64,000 nt of DNA from Flavobacteriales bacterium UBA6057 (lineage in GTDB: Bacteria > Bacteroidota > Bacteroidia > Flavobacteriales_G > Salibacteraceae). The notes beneath the pieces were generated by a model. The model searched no databases. It was given only the letters and a program-made list of their open reading frames with translations, and had not been told where the DNA came from. Location: the NCBI GenBank assembly GCA_002428995.1, contig DIYJ01000007.1, forward strand, positions 1 through 64,000, written 5' to 3'. Shown piece after piece: positions 18,204 to 25,986 of this stretch. The translations under genes and the position numbers were made by a program. Every line of letters starts with the position of its first letter. The stretch's first letter is position 1.

Positions 18204-20040
18204 CGGGATTGGGATAAACATTGTCGCCTGGCTCCATATCAGCCAGTTTCTGCATAGGGTCGAGCGTGATGGAGAGAATGTCCTTCGGCTTTTCATCAAG
18301 TTCCAATTCGTAGAACTCATAAACCCAGGGCCAATCGGTCTGCTGCTTCCATCGCACTCCGTCAGGATAGTCTGATTCCTTGGCACCGCGCATCACCTCC
18401 AGCGGGATGTAGTAAACGGTGGTTCCCTTGGCTGTTTCTACCGCTACTTCCACCGGCATTGGAAGGTTCCCTTTGCGCTCGAGGATGAGTTTTGTTTGCT
18501 TGCCATCGGCCACCAGGTGTCGAATGCTGTAATCGATCTTTTTGGTGGTTCCGACCCAGTTTTCGAAATACCATTCTAGTTCCAGGCCTGAAGTCTTTTC
18601 CATAACGCGCTTGAAGTCATCAGGAGCTGGGTGTTTGAATTGCCACTCGTCCCAATAGCGCAACATGCCGCGGTCAAAGGTCTCCTGCCCCATGATGTAG
18701 CTCAATTGATGAAGGAAAATGTTTCCCTTGGAGTAGGCGTTCGTGGCATAGTGACGATTGCGGTCGTAGTGATCCGCGTGGGTGGTCATGGGTTCATCCT
18801 TTCCCGTAAGCGCGAGGCTGCGATAGCCTCTGTAGTCGGACAGGGAAGGATTGATGCTTTGCTTGCTGAACAATGAGTCCAACACCTGATCCTGCGCGTA
18901 GCTCGTGAAACCTTCATCCATCCATGGATACTTGGACTCGTTTGTGGCCAACACTCCATAGTACCAGTTGTGAATGGCTTCGTGTACGGTCACACTGACC
19001 AAGCCACCCATTCGGCCTGTTCCGGCAATCATAGTACACATGGGGTATTCCATGCCTCCATCTCCACCTTGAATCACGGAGAATTGAGGATAAGGATAGA
19101 CACCAAAGCGCTCGTTCATGATCTCAAACAGCCGTACGGTGAAGGGAACAAGCTTGTCCCAATTATCATTCAATCCGGCAGTGTCGCGGTTGAAAAAATG
19201 CAGCTCAACGCCATCCGGTCCAGCTGTTTTTGTGTGTCGGTAGTCTGGGTCTGCCGCCCATGCGAAATCATGCACGTTGGACGCCTTGAAGTGCCAGTGA
19301 AGCTTGCCATCACCGGGGCGACTTACAGCCATTCCTTTATTTGCATAGCCATGGCCAATCTCCTCTGGATTCTGAAGTATACCGGTTCCTCCAACTACAA
19401 AAGAGGAATCGATGTGGATGGTCACATCAAAGTCTCCAAATACTCCATGAAACTCACGACCAATGTATGGACTTGAGTGCCAGCCATCTTTATCGTATTC
19501 GGCCAGTCTTGGATACCACTGCGTTAGTGTGTAGTCGACTCCTTCTGCGTTCATGCGCCCACTTCTTCTGATCTGTTTGGGCACCTGGCTGTTGAACTCC
19601 ATTTCGAAAGTGGTGGATGCTCCTGGTTCCAGCGGTGTGGCCAGCTTTACTTCCATCACCGTACCTACAATCTCGTAGTCCAGCTTCTTTCCGTCTTGCT
19701 GGAAAGTCTCAATGCGATGGTAACCGATCTCATCCTCACTCAGTCCTGCGATGCGGCTTTTGATCCTGTGATCGGGGTCAGCAATCGTGCGCGAACGCAC
19801 ATCCATAGCACTTCCGGGTTGAAAGGCGTTGAAGTAGAGATGGAAAAACACCTGCTCCAACCGATCGGGAGAGTTGTTGGTGTAAACAATCGTTTGCTTA
19901 CCCTCAAAGCGATGGGTCTCGACATCGAAGTCGATGTCCATGGTGTAGTTTACTTTTTGTTGCCAATAAGATTTGGAAGGCTGTGCCAAGGCGATAGAGC
20001 ACGCGGCCACGAGCAGGGCGGTCATTACGGGGTTTTTCAT
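18172..20040 (-). CDS. M1 family zinc metallopeptidase (aminopeptidase)
   Basis: This secreted protein of about 622 residues cleaves N-terminal residues from peptides. The zinc site HEAIH (353-357) followed after 18 residues by Glu in WMDEGFT (376), and the exopeptidase motif GGMEYP (about 328), are complete. A signal peptide (MKNPVMTALLVAACSIALAQ) starts at 20040. The open frame reaches 20085, but those extra codons (MNLNLRLNLNF) are just a translated hexamer repeat, so they are excluded. Length and domain order match Bacteroidota periplasmic M1 peptidases. It is upstream of, and overlaps, the BNR-repeat gene. Confidence 0.93.
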   Translation of the reverse strand: MKNPVMTALLVAACSIALAQPSKSYWQQKVNYTMDIDFDVETHRFEGKQTIVYTNNSPDRLEQVFFHLYFNAFQPGSAMDVRSRTIADPDHRIKSRIAGLSEDEIGYHRIETFQQDGKKLDYEIVGTVMEVKLATPLEPGASTTFEMEFNSQVPKQIRRSGRMNAEGVDYTLTQWYPRLAEYDKDGWHSSPYIGREFHGVFGDFDVTIHIDSSFVVGGTGILQNPEEIGHGYANKGMAVSRPGDGKLHWHFKASNVHDFAWAADPDYRHTKTAGPDGVELHFFNRDTAGLNDNWDKLVPFTVRLFEIMNERFGVYPYPQFSVIQGGDGGMEYPMCTMIAGTGRMGGLVSVTVHEAIHNWYYGVLATNESKYPWMDEGFTSYAQDQVLDSLFSKQSINPSLSDYRGYRSLALTGKDEPMTTHADHYDRNRHYATNAYSKGNIFLHQLSYIMGQETFDRGMLRYWDEWQFKHPAPDDFKRVMEKTSGLELEWYFENWVGTTKKIDYSIRHLVADGKQTKLILERKGNLPMPVEVAVETAKGTTVYYIPLEVMRGAKESDYPDGVRWKQQTDWPWVYEFYELELDEKPKDILSITLDPMQKLADMEPGDNVYPNPDAIIFNRTDP

Positions 20041-20055
20041 GATCGGGCTTTTGAA

Positions 20056-20085
20056 GTTCAAATTCAAACGCAAATTCAAGTTCAA
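20056..20085. repeat. Phased hexamer array (TTG-NNN), five units
   Basis: On the minus strand the units are TTGAAC, TTGAAT, TTGCGT, TTGAAT, TTGAAC with no phase break. The stop codon of the four-helix-bundle gene (20082-20084) lies inside the array. Confidence 0.85.
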
Positions 20086-20435
20086 TGGGCTTCGGTTTTA
20101 TTTCGAATGATGGTCGCTAAGATCGCGATGAGCTCTTCACATTCGGATATTAATCCTTCTAGTTGCTGCCTGTCTCCTATCGCAAGTTCCCGCAAGATCT
20201 TAAGAGATACTCTGGATTCTTTCAGTTCCTTCAGTGAAATGCTAGCCTTGTTTACAAAGTCTTTCTTGGTTCGCGTTCCTTGAGTCTCCCCGAAGTTAAG
20301 TGCTGCACTTCCAGCAGATCTCAACAGCTGGTTTCCATAGTAGTTGCCGATGGCTGGCCCAAAAATGCCTTCTGCAAAACGTGCATTATCAGCTGCAAAC
20401 ATCACCAAGCGATCTTCTAGGTCATACTTCTTCAA
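20082..20435 (-). CDS. Four-helix-bundle protein, 23S rRNA intervening-sequence (IVP) family
   Basis: This 117-residue, wholly helical protein has the IVP pattern: LEDRLVMFAADNARFAEGI, then NYYGNQLLRSAGSAALNFGEt, KKDFVNKASISLKELKE and a final long helix (LEGLISECEELIAILATIIRN). Family members occur inside 23S rRNA intervening sequences and also scattered in Bacteroidota; the fold is shared with the Avd accessory protein of diversity-generating retroelements. Biochemical function is unknown. No rRNA or reverse transcriptase is nearby. Both ends touch or neighbour hexamer arrays (20056-20085 and 20458-20505), which suggests the gene arrived as a small unit. Confidence 0.88.
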   Translation of the reverse strand: MKKYDLEDRLVMFAADNARFAEGIFGPAIGNYYGNQLLRSAGSAALNFGETQGTRTKKDFVNKASISLKELKESRVSLKILRELAIGDRQQLEGLISECEELIAILATIIRNKTEAH

Positions 20436-20457
20436 ATCAATGGAGTTTTTCAGGTTT

Positions 20458-20505
20458 GCACTTGCACTTGCACTTGCACTTGCACTTGCACTTGCACTTG
20501 CACTT
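20458..20505. repeat. Perfect hexanucleotide repeat (GCACTT) x 8
   Basis: Eight identical hexamers fill 48 bp. Rotated, they read TTGCAC, the same TTG-NNN pattern as at 20056-20085. The array begins 22 bp upstream of the IVP start and its last base overlaps the stop codon of the ACMSD gene (20505-20507). Perfect identity suggests recent expansion. Confidence 0.97.
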
Positions 20506-21512
20506 CAAAGAAACTGGCGTGCATCTAGCTTTAGCCACTCAAGTGTCGAATGGCAAAAAATGTCCTCAACCGTTTCTTTGGAGAAATCGCCTTCTTCAAT
20601 GAACTTACCGATATCCAGATCGCCTAGCGGGAAGGGGTAATCTGAGCCGAGGCAGACGCGTTTGGAACCCTGATGATCAAGGATGAATTGTAGCGCCTTG
20701 GCGTCATGGGTGATGCAGTCGACCCAGAATTTACCGATGTACTCGCGAGGATTGATGGGGTTATCGATGGCCACAAGATCGGGTCTGCAGTTGTAGCCGT
20801 GCTCAATCCTGCCGATGGTCCCGAAAAAGGAGCCGCCCGCGTGGGAAAAGCAAACCCGCAGATCTGGCAAGCGCTCCAACACACCACCAAAGATCAGCGA
20901 ACAAGCTGCGCGAGAAGTTTCTGCTGGCATGCCCACCAACCACGGCAGCCAATACCTGCGCATGCTTTCCATTCCCATCATGTTCCACGGGTGAATCATA
21001 ATGGCGAGATCCAAGTCTTGGCAAGCCTTGAAAATGGGGAAGAACTGTTCCTCATTCAGGTTCAGATCGTTGATGTTGCTGCCAATCTGTATGCCGGGGA
21101 TTCCCATTTCCTTGAGGCGCTCAAGCTCTTGTATGGCGGTATCTGCGTCCTGCATGGGCACGGTGCCAAGGCCGATGTAGTGCTTCGGGTGATGGGCGAC
21201 TACTTCAGCAATGTGATCGTTCAAAAAGCGCGAAAGCTCCAGGCAGTCGGCTGGCTTCGCCCAATAGCTGAACATCACCGGAATGGTGCAAACTACCTGC
21301 ACCTGTGTCTGGTGCGTTTCATACTCCGCGATGCGCTCTTCCGCATCCCAGCAGTTCGACTTGATCGTCCGGAAATACTCCTTGCCCTTGATCATATCAG
21401 CCTTGCCGTCTTCGCGCTGTTCCAGGTAAATGAAGTCTCCATAACCGAATTTCTCTGCAAACCGTGGGAGTTTGGCCGGCAGGATGTGGCTGTGCATATC
21501 GATCTTAAGCAT
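20505..21512 (-). CDS. ACMSD: ACMSD-type amidohydrolase (aminocarboxymuconate-semialdehyde decarboxylase)
   Basis: This enzyme of about 335 residues should decarboxylate 2-amino-3-carboxymuconate 6-semialdehyde in tryptophan/kynurenine breakdown. From the start at 21512 it opens MLKIDMHSH (metal-binding HxH). PVMFSYWAKP, GIPGIQIGSNI, MIHPWNMMG-E-MRRYWLPWLVGMPAET, CFSHAGGSF and GSDYPFPLGDLDIGKF all match known ACMSDs, including the metal-binding His and Asp residues. ATG 21518 is an alternative start. Upstream, TATATTTC before the start is a near-match to the TAnnTTTG box. No other kynurenine genes are in this window. Confidence 0.9.
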   Translation of the reverse strand: MLKIDMHSHILPAKLPRFAEKFGYGDFIYLEQREDGKADMIKGKEYFRTIKSNCWDAEERIAEYETHQTQVQVVCTIPVMFSYWAKPADCLELSRFLNDHIAEVVAHHPKHYIGLGTVPMQDADTAIQELERLKEMGIPGIQIGSNINDLNLNEEQFFPIFKACQDLDLAIMIHPWNMMGMESMRRYWLPWLVGMPAETSRAACSLIFGGVLERLPDLRVCFSHAGGSFFGTIGRIEHGYNCRPDLVAIDNPINPREYIGKFWVDCITHDAKALQFILDHQGSKRVCLGSDYPFPLGDLDIGKFIEEGDFSKETVEDIFCHSTLEWLKLDARQFL

Positions 21513-21591
21513 GTGCATCAATTTGGTGAGGGCGAAATATAGAATTCTACACTGATTTTGATCCTTGTCGTGCCTCGCTGAACCACTATTA

Positions 21592-21599
21592 TACATTTG
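21592..21599 (+). promoter_or_regulatory. Bacteroidota -7 box before OmpA-family gene
   Basis: TACATTTG matches TAnnTTTG perfectly and lies 17 bp before the ATG. A TTG at 21565-21567 is 24 bp upstream, slightly longer than usual spacing. Confidence 0.6.
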
Positions 21600-21616
21600 C
21601 GTAGACCCGTACCCAG

Positions 21617-23212
21617 ATGACTCGATTTCTTCTCTCTATCGCCATGTTCTGCATGTCAGTTTCAGCGATTGCCCAGTACGACTACGTGGTGAGCGGAGCT
21701 GATAAAGTGAAAACAGGACACAAGGTTTTTCCGAGGAACTTCTTCACAGAGGAGCTTTCCTGGGGAGCGCTTCAATCCAAATGCCTGAGTGGAAGCGTCA
21801 AGTACGGGAAATGGCTGCAGTTGACCCCCAAGTCGGACCAGGTGACGTTTACGATTGTCAGTGGCATGCCCAACGGAGATCTTGAGGCGCCCACGGTTTA
21901 CATCGGTAAAGTGATTGCGGATCAACAGGGGCAGCGCATAGAGGAGGTGAAGTGCCGCAGCTTTGAAAAAGCAGAGGATAATCGCTACGCATTGAGTGTG
22001 AAAGGGCTGACCCCTAAGGGTGAGTACTTTGTATTGGTCACTTCGGCAAAATCGAAGGCTTCATTTGCCATTCAGGTCACAGGAGAATACACTCCCGACC
22101 CGGAGCCCGTGCAGGTCAAACCTCAAATAGCCAAAATAAAGACCCGATCTATTGCGGGTCGTGTTTCGAGTCGGTCCACCGGCTTAGGTATTGCGTCCAA
22201 AAAGGTAGAGCTGCTGGATGATGAGATGCGCTTGATCAAGTCAGTATTCACGGATGATCGTGGAGGATTTCGTTTTGAAAAGTTGCCCGTGGAAGAGGTC
22301 TACCTCACCAGGATTGAAGAGGAAGATCCGGATTTCAGGGTAGACATGTTCCTGTTCAATGAAGATGGAGAACCAGAGAAGCGGGCGGTAAAGGTCGGTG
22401 ACCGTCTGTATGGTTTTCCAGCTCCCGAAAACGGCTTCCGGCAGCTCATACTCTTGACGGATGCCGATTGGGTTTTGGGAACAAATCCCGGGATGGTGGG
22501 CATCATCGGTCGTGTGGTGGATCGAAAGACATTGACAATTGGGTTCCAAAATGTGCGTGTTGGGCTTTACAATAAGAGCAAGAAACGCATCGGAACTGCC
22601 ATGACGGACGAAGCAGGTCGCTTCGAGTTTCTGAACCGCGACAAGGCTGACTACCTGATCAAATACGATGATAAACCTGCTGACAGCTATTCGGAAATCG
22701 TAATGGTGGATGATAAGGATGTTCCCTTCGTGTTTTCCACCAGCTTGTTTCAGGATGGAGATGGGTATTTCCAATTCGAAGAGCTCCCTCGTGAGTTGGT
22801 AGAGCTGAAGCGCATGGAGGTAGCAGATACTAAGCTCAATATGAAGACGGACTTTAGCGGCATGGCCAAGGGAGATGAAATTGTGCTCAACAACATCCTC
22901 TTTGCAAGCGGCTCTTACGAGTTACTTCCTGCGTCTTTCAAGGAGCTGGACGAACTGGCCGAAGCTCTCAAAAAGCAAGCGAACCTGAAGATTACCATCT
23001 CAGGACACACGGATAATACGGGGAATGAAAACACCAACCTCATCCTCTCTCAGAATCGGGCAAAAGCCGTTCGGCAGTACCTAGAGTCGAAGGGAGTTGA
23101 AAGCACCCGACTCCGATCAGAAGGCTACGGCAGCCAGAAGCCAAGATCCTCGAACGACAGCGAAGAAGGCCGCAAGAAGAATAGGCGGGTGGAGTTTGTT
23201 GTGGAAGAGTAA
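21617..23212 (+). CDS. OmpA-family protein with carboxypeptidase-regulatory-like domains
   Basis: This exported 531-residue protein begins with the signal peptide MTRFLLSIAMFCMSVSAIAQ. A beta-rich N-terminal domain is followed by two Ig-like regulatory modules (about 178-240 and 295-355; IAGRVSSRSTGLGIASKKVEL and IIGRVVDRKTL). The C-terminal 110 residues form an OmpA peptidoglycan-binding domain: LFASGSYELLPASFKELDEL, ISGHTDNTG, LSQNRAKAVRQYL, RLRSEGYGSQKP and RRVEFVV. It likely links an outer-membrane structure to peptidoglycan. Many Bacteroidota have similar proteins near motility or secretion genes, but none is adjacent here. It shares a divergent promoter region with the ACMSD gene. Confidence 0.9.
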   Translation: MTRFLLSIAMFCMSVSAIAQYDYVVSGADKVKTGHKVFPRNFFTEELSWGALQSKCLSGSVKYGKWLQLTPKSDQVTFTIVSGMPNGDLEAPTVYIGKVIADQQGQRIEEVKCRSFEKAEDNRYALSVKGLTPKGEYFVLVTSAKSKASFAIQVTGEYTPDPEPVQVKPQIAKIKTRSIAGRVSSRSTGLGIASKKVELLDDEMRLIKSVFTDDRGGFRFEKLPVEEVYLTRIEEEDPDFRVDMFLFNEDGEPEKRAVKVGDRLYGFPAPENGFRQLILLTDADWVLGTNPGMVGIIGRVVDRKTLTIGFQNVRVGLYNKSKKRIGTAMTDEAGRFEFLNRDKADYLIKYDDKPADSYSEIVMVDDKDVPFVFSTSLFQDGDGYFQFEELPRELVELKRMEVADTKLNMKTDFSGMAKGDEIVLNNILFASGSYELLPASFKELDELAEALKKQANLKITISGHTDNTGNENTNLILSQNRAKAVRQYLESKGVESTRLRSEGYGSQKPRSSNDSEEGRKKNRRVEFVVEE

Positions 23213-23246
23213 TCAGACAATCAGAAGATGAGATGATCAGATCATG
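23211..23246. repeat. Degenerate AATCAGA-type repeat
   Basis: Words AATCAGA, AATCAGAAGATGAGATGATCAGATC follow each other directly after the OmpA gene stop, with a further TCTAATCATCTAATCAC at 23328-23344. Similar words on the other strand occur at 55115-55153. Confidence 0.5.
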
Positions 23247-23344
23247 GAAGGCAGTTGGTCTGTTGATGATTTGTGTCCAAATTATGAATCTCAACATGTT
23301 GTTTTTCAGGAGGTTGCAAGTTTCGCGTCTAATCATCTAATCAC

Positions 23345-23376
23345 AAAAAAAGGCCCCTTAAAAAGAGGCCCTTTTG
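23345..23376. terminator. Bidirectional terminator between convergent genes
   Basis: AAAAGG...CCTTTT arms with an imperfect GC-rich inner stem lie between the OmpA-family gene and the S9 peptidase gene. T-runs on both strands allow ending in both directions. Confidence 0.7.
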
Positions 23377-23398
23377 AACGTTCAGTTTTCAACTACGC

Positions 23399-25381
23399 TT
23401 ACATGTTTTCCGCCTCTTTCAGGTCTTCCTGCATGTCAGCTGTTCTTCCGCCAATGTGAGATGCCAGGAAGCTCTCCATGGAGCCGTAGAACTCAAAACG
23501 GTTTTCCTCGTTGCGGAAACCGTGTCCTTCATTGTCCTTCACCAGGTATTGAACATCAACACCTCTGGCTTTCATTGCTTCTACCATTTGATCAGACTCT
23601 GACTTTACCACCCTTGGGTCGTTGGCTCCCTGAGCAACAAAAAGTGGAGCCGTGATCTTGTCTGCATTCAGTGCAGGTGAAGTCAGGGCCATGCGAGCTG
23701 AATCCTCTGGGTTGTTTTCGTCTCCCACCATTTCGTACATCATTTCGAGGTAAGGCTTCCAGTAAGGAGGGATGCTCTTCATGAAGGTGAACAAGTTGGA
23801 AACACCTACATAGTCAACACCACAGGCGTAGAAATCGGGATCTTTCACCAAGCCCTGAAGCGTGGCATATCCTCCGTAGCTACCACCATAGATGGCAATT
23901 CGCTCTGGGTCAGCAATACCTTGCTCGATGAGCCACTCGGCTCCATCTTTCACATCCTGCTGCATTTTCAAGCCCCACTCCTTGAACGAAGCTTCCCAGA
24001 AAGCGCGACCGTAACCGGTGGATCCACGGAAGTTCATCTGAAGTACGGCATAACCTCGGTTGGCGAGGAATTGAGCTTCAGCGTCAAAACCCCACACATC
24101 ACGTGCCCAGGGGCCACCGTGAACATTCACCACCACGGGTAAATTTTTAGCTTCTTCCATACCCTTTGGCAGCGTGAGGTAGCCATTGATGGTCAAACCA
24201 TCTTCTGCAGTGTATTGGATGGGCTTCATTGCCGCCATCTCATCTTCGTTGATCCAGGGACTCACGTCTGTGATGTGCTTCAACTCATCTGTTTCCTTGT
24301 TGTAGATGTAGTAAGCACCCAAAGAGCGATCGCTGTACGTTCTGATCATGTACTTGTCTTCCTCTTTGGTAGCGCTGGTAATAGCAACTTCATAACCTTC
24401 GAGTTCCTTCTCAAGGCGCTCGTTCATGGCTTTATACTCCTCGTCAAAGAAGTGTCGATCTGATTTCCAACTCGTATAGTATGCACTGACCAGCTTCTTG
24501 TGCTTGCGTGAGTAGGACATACCACCTACGTCATAGTCATTGTTTTCGTAGAGTACTTCGGTTTCCTTTCCACTGGCGATGTCAAAAACGATCGCTGCAC
24601 TCTTGTCTCTGCCGATGTTTGAGGTAGCATACACCATCTTGTTGTCGAAGGTGAAGAACTCCGGCTCGATGCTCTCTTTGAAGTTGGTGGTGATTACTGG
24701 CTCAAACTCACCTTCTTCAGTGTCTCTATAAAGTAGGGAGGTAGACACACCATCCGTGGTGATCGCCACACGAAGTTTGCCATCGTGATCAGTCATCCAT
24801 CCTGTGATGTTCCCTGGGTTTTCAGCGATCATCGTCATCTCACCCGTTTCCAGGTTGAGGCGGTATGGATCGAAGATTTGTGGATTGCGCTGATTCAAAC
24901 CGATGATCATCTCTTCCGGAATGTCGCGCAGTGCATCAATAATCTGCGTGCGCACGCCTTCCTTCTTGGTGAGGTTCATCTCTTCACCCGACTCCACGTT
25001 CGACTTTACCAGGAACCAGTCCTCGTTTCCGCCTTCATCGCGCATAAACACAACATCGTTGTTGTTCGCCCAGAAGTATCCAGCAATGTCGCGGTCTTCC
25101 TGCGAGGTGATGCGCTTGGTTTCTCCTGTTTCGATGTTCTCAATGTGAACGTTCATTCGATCGCTCCAGGGAGCGAGGTATGAATAGTACTTACCGTCAG
25201 GACTGATCTGGTAGCTTGTCTTATCCGGGTTTTTGAAAAAATTCTCCAATGGAATCATTGGAGCGGTCATTTCTGCCATAGTCGCTTCTTCCGTTTGTTT
25301 TTGGGTTTCCTGGCAGCCCGTAAGGAGGCTTCCTCCAAAAGCAGCCAATAGTAAAAGGCGGTTTATACGTTTCATGTTCAT
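23399..25381 (-). CDS. S9 family prolyl-oligopeptidase lipoprotein
   Basis: This 660-residue serine peptidase releases dipeptides or acyl-amino acids from short peptides. The signal peptide ends in the lipobox LLTGC (Cys23), so it is membrane-anchored. A seven-bladed WD/DPP-type propeller (about 45-400) precedes an alpha/beta hydrolase domain with nucleophile Ser501 in GGSYGGY, Asp588 in QGANDPR and His620 in EGHGF, completing the triad. The order and length fit the S9C/acylaminoacyl-peptidase branch. It probably feeds periplasmic peptide use. The divergent dCMP deaminase gene lies about 120 bp away. Confidence 0.93.
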   Translation of the reverse strand: MNMKRINRLLLLAAFGGSLLTGCQETQKQTEEATMAEMTAPMIPLENFFKNPDKTSYQISPDGKYYSYLAPWSDRMNVHIENIETGETKRITSQEDRDIAGYFWANNNDVVFMRDEGGNEDWFLVKSNVESGEEMNLTKKEGVRTQIIDALRDIPEEMIIGLNQRNPQIFDPYRLNLETGEMTMIAENPGNITGWMTDHDGKLRVAITTDGVSTSLLYRDTEEGEFEPVITTNFKESIEPEFFTFDNKMVYATSNIGRDKSAAIVFDIASGKETEVLYENNDYDVGGMSYSRKHKKLVSAYYTSWKSDRHFFDEEYKAMNERLEKELEGYEVAITSATKEEDKYMIRTYSDRSLGAYYIYNKETDELKHITDVSPWINEDEMAAMKPIQYTAEDGLTINGYLTLPKGMEEAKNLPVVVNVHGGPWARDVWGFDAEAQFLANRGYAVLQMNFRGSTGYGRAFWEASFKEWGLKMQQDVKDGAEWLIEQGIADPERIAIYGGSYGGYATLQGLVKDPDFYACGVDYVGVSNLFTFMKSIPPYWKPYLEMMYEMVGDENNPEDSARMALTSPALNADKITAPLFVAQGANDPRVVKSESDQMVEAMKARGVDVQYLVKDNEGHGFRNEENRFEFYGSMESFLASHIGGRTADMQEDLKEAENM

Positions 25382-25487
25382 CGGTTAGTGAGCGGCAAAG
25401 AAAAGAATCATAAAAAGGTGAGCTTCAGCTATGTGGCAAAAGGTCTTAAACGTTGATCGATGGTTGAATCTACATGGCGCGACCTTT

Positions 25488-25495
25488 TACCTTTG
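25488..25495 (+). promoter_or_regulatory. Bacteroidota promoter before dCMP deaminase
   Basis: TACCTTTG matches TAnnTTTG perfectly, with TTG at 25464-25466 and 21 bp between. Its position five bases before ATG 25501 implies a start of transcription at or near that ATG, so it argues against the upstream in-frame ATG at 25474. Confidence 0.68.
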
Positions 25496-25500
25496 CTCTC

Positions 25501-25944
25501 ATGGATTCGGCTATTTCTTTGAACCCGGCCAAGCAGGAACGATACGATAAGGCTTACCTCCGCCTGGCGCGGGAGTGGGCCAAGCTTTCTCACTGCAAAC
25601 GCAGACAGGTAGGGGCCATCATTGTACGCGATGGCATCATCATTTCGGATGGCTTCAACGGAACCCCAACGGGATTCGAAAACGACTGTGAAGATGAGGA
25701 AGGCCTGACCAAATGGTACGTGCTCCATGCAGAAGCCAACGCCATTCTGAAAGTCGCTCGTTCCACCAATAATGCCCAGGACGCCACGTTATACCTCACC
25801 AATTCACCGTGCAAGGACTGTAGCAAGCTCATTTTGCAATCCGGCATCAAGCGCCTGGTTTACATGGAGCGCTACAAAGATCCAAGCGGGTTGGTTTTTT
25901 TGGAGAAAGCCGGAGTTGAGGTGGTTCAGATTGAAGATGTGTAA
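25501..25944 (+). CDS. dCMP deaminase family protein
   Basis: This 147-residue zinc enzyme likely turns dCMP into dUMP for thymidylate synthesis. The zinc site is complete: HAEANAI and SPCKDC. VGAIIVRDGIIISDGFNGTPTGFENDCED is the family's N-terminal substrate region, with the ComE2/dCMP-deaminase spacing. I start at 25501 (MDSAISLNPAKQ) because it fits family length and the promoter just upstream; 25474 would add nine residues encoded by the promoter itself. It lies 42 bp before an S41 protease gene, probably the same transcript. Confidence 0.9.
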   Translation: MDSAISLNPAKQERYDKAYLRLAREWAKLSHCKRRQVGAIIVRDGIIISDGFNGTPTGFENDCEDEEGLTKWYVLHAEANAILKVARSTNNAQDATLYLTNSPCKDCSKLILQSGIKRLVYMERYKDPSGLVFLEKAGVEVVQIEDV

Positions 25945-25986
25945 CTAATTTCAAACCTTAGCGTTTTCTCATTTGTTCTCCTACCC

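Noticed and set aside
20041..20085. Upstream start for the M1 peptidase at 20085
   Set aside because: The added residues are the translation of the hexamer array; the signal peptide starts at 20040.
20082..20435. IVP gene as part of a diversity-generating retroelement
   Set aside because: No reverse transcriptase, template repeat or variable repeat was seen nearby.
20458..20505. Hexamer array as part of a protein with Ala-Leu repeats on the plus strand (20344-20640)
   Set aside because: The frame is antisense to two clear genes and its repeat is only a microsatellite translation.
20706..21542. 278-codon plus-strand open frame
   Set aside because: It is wholly antisense to the well-supported ACMSD gene and has no protein-like features.
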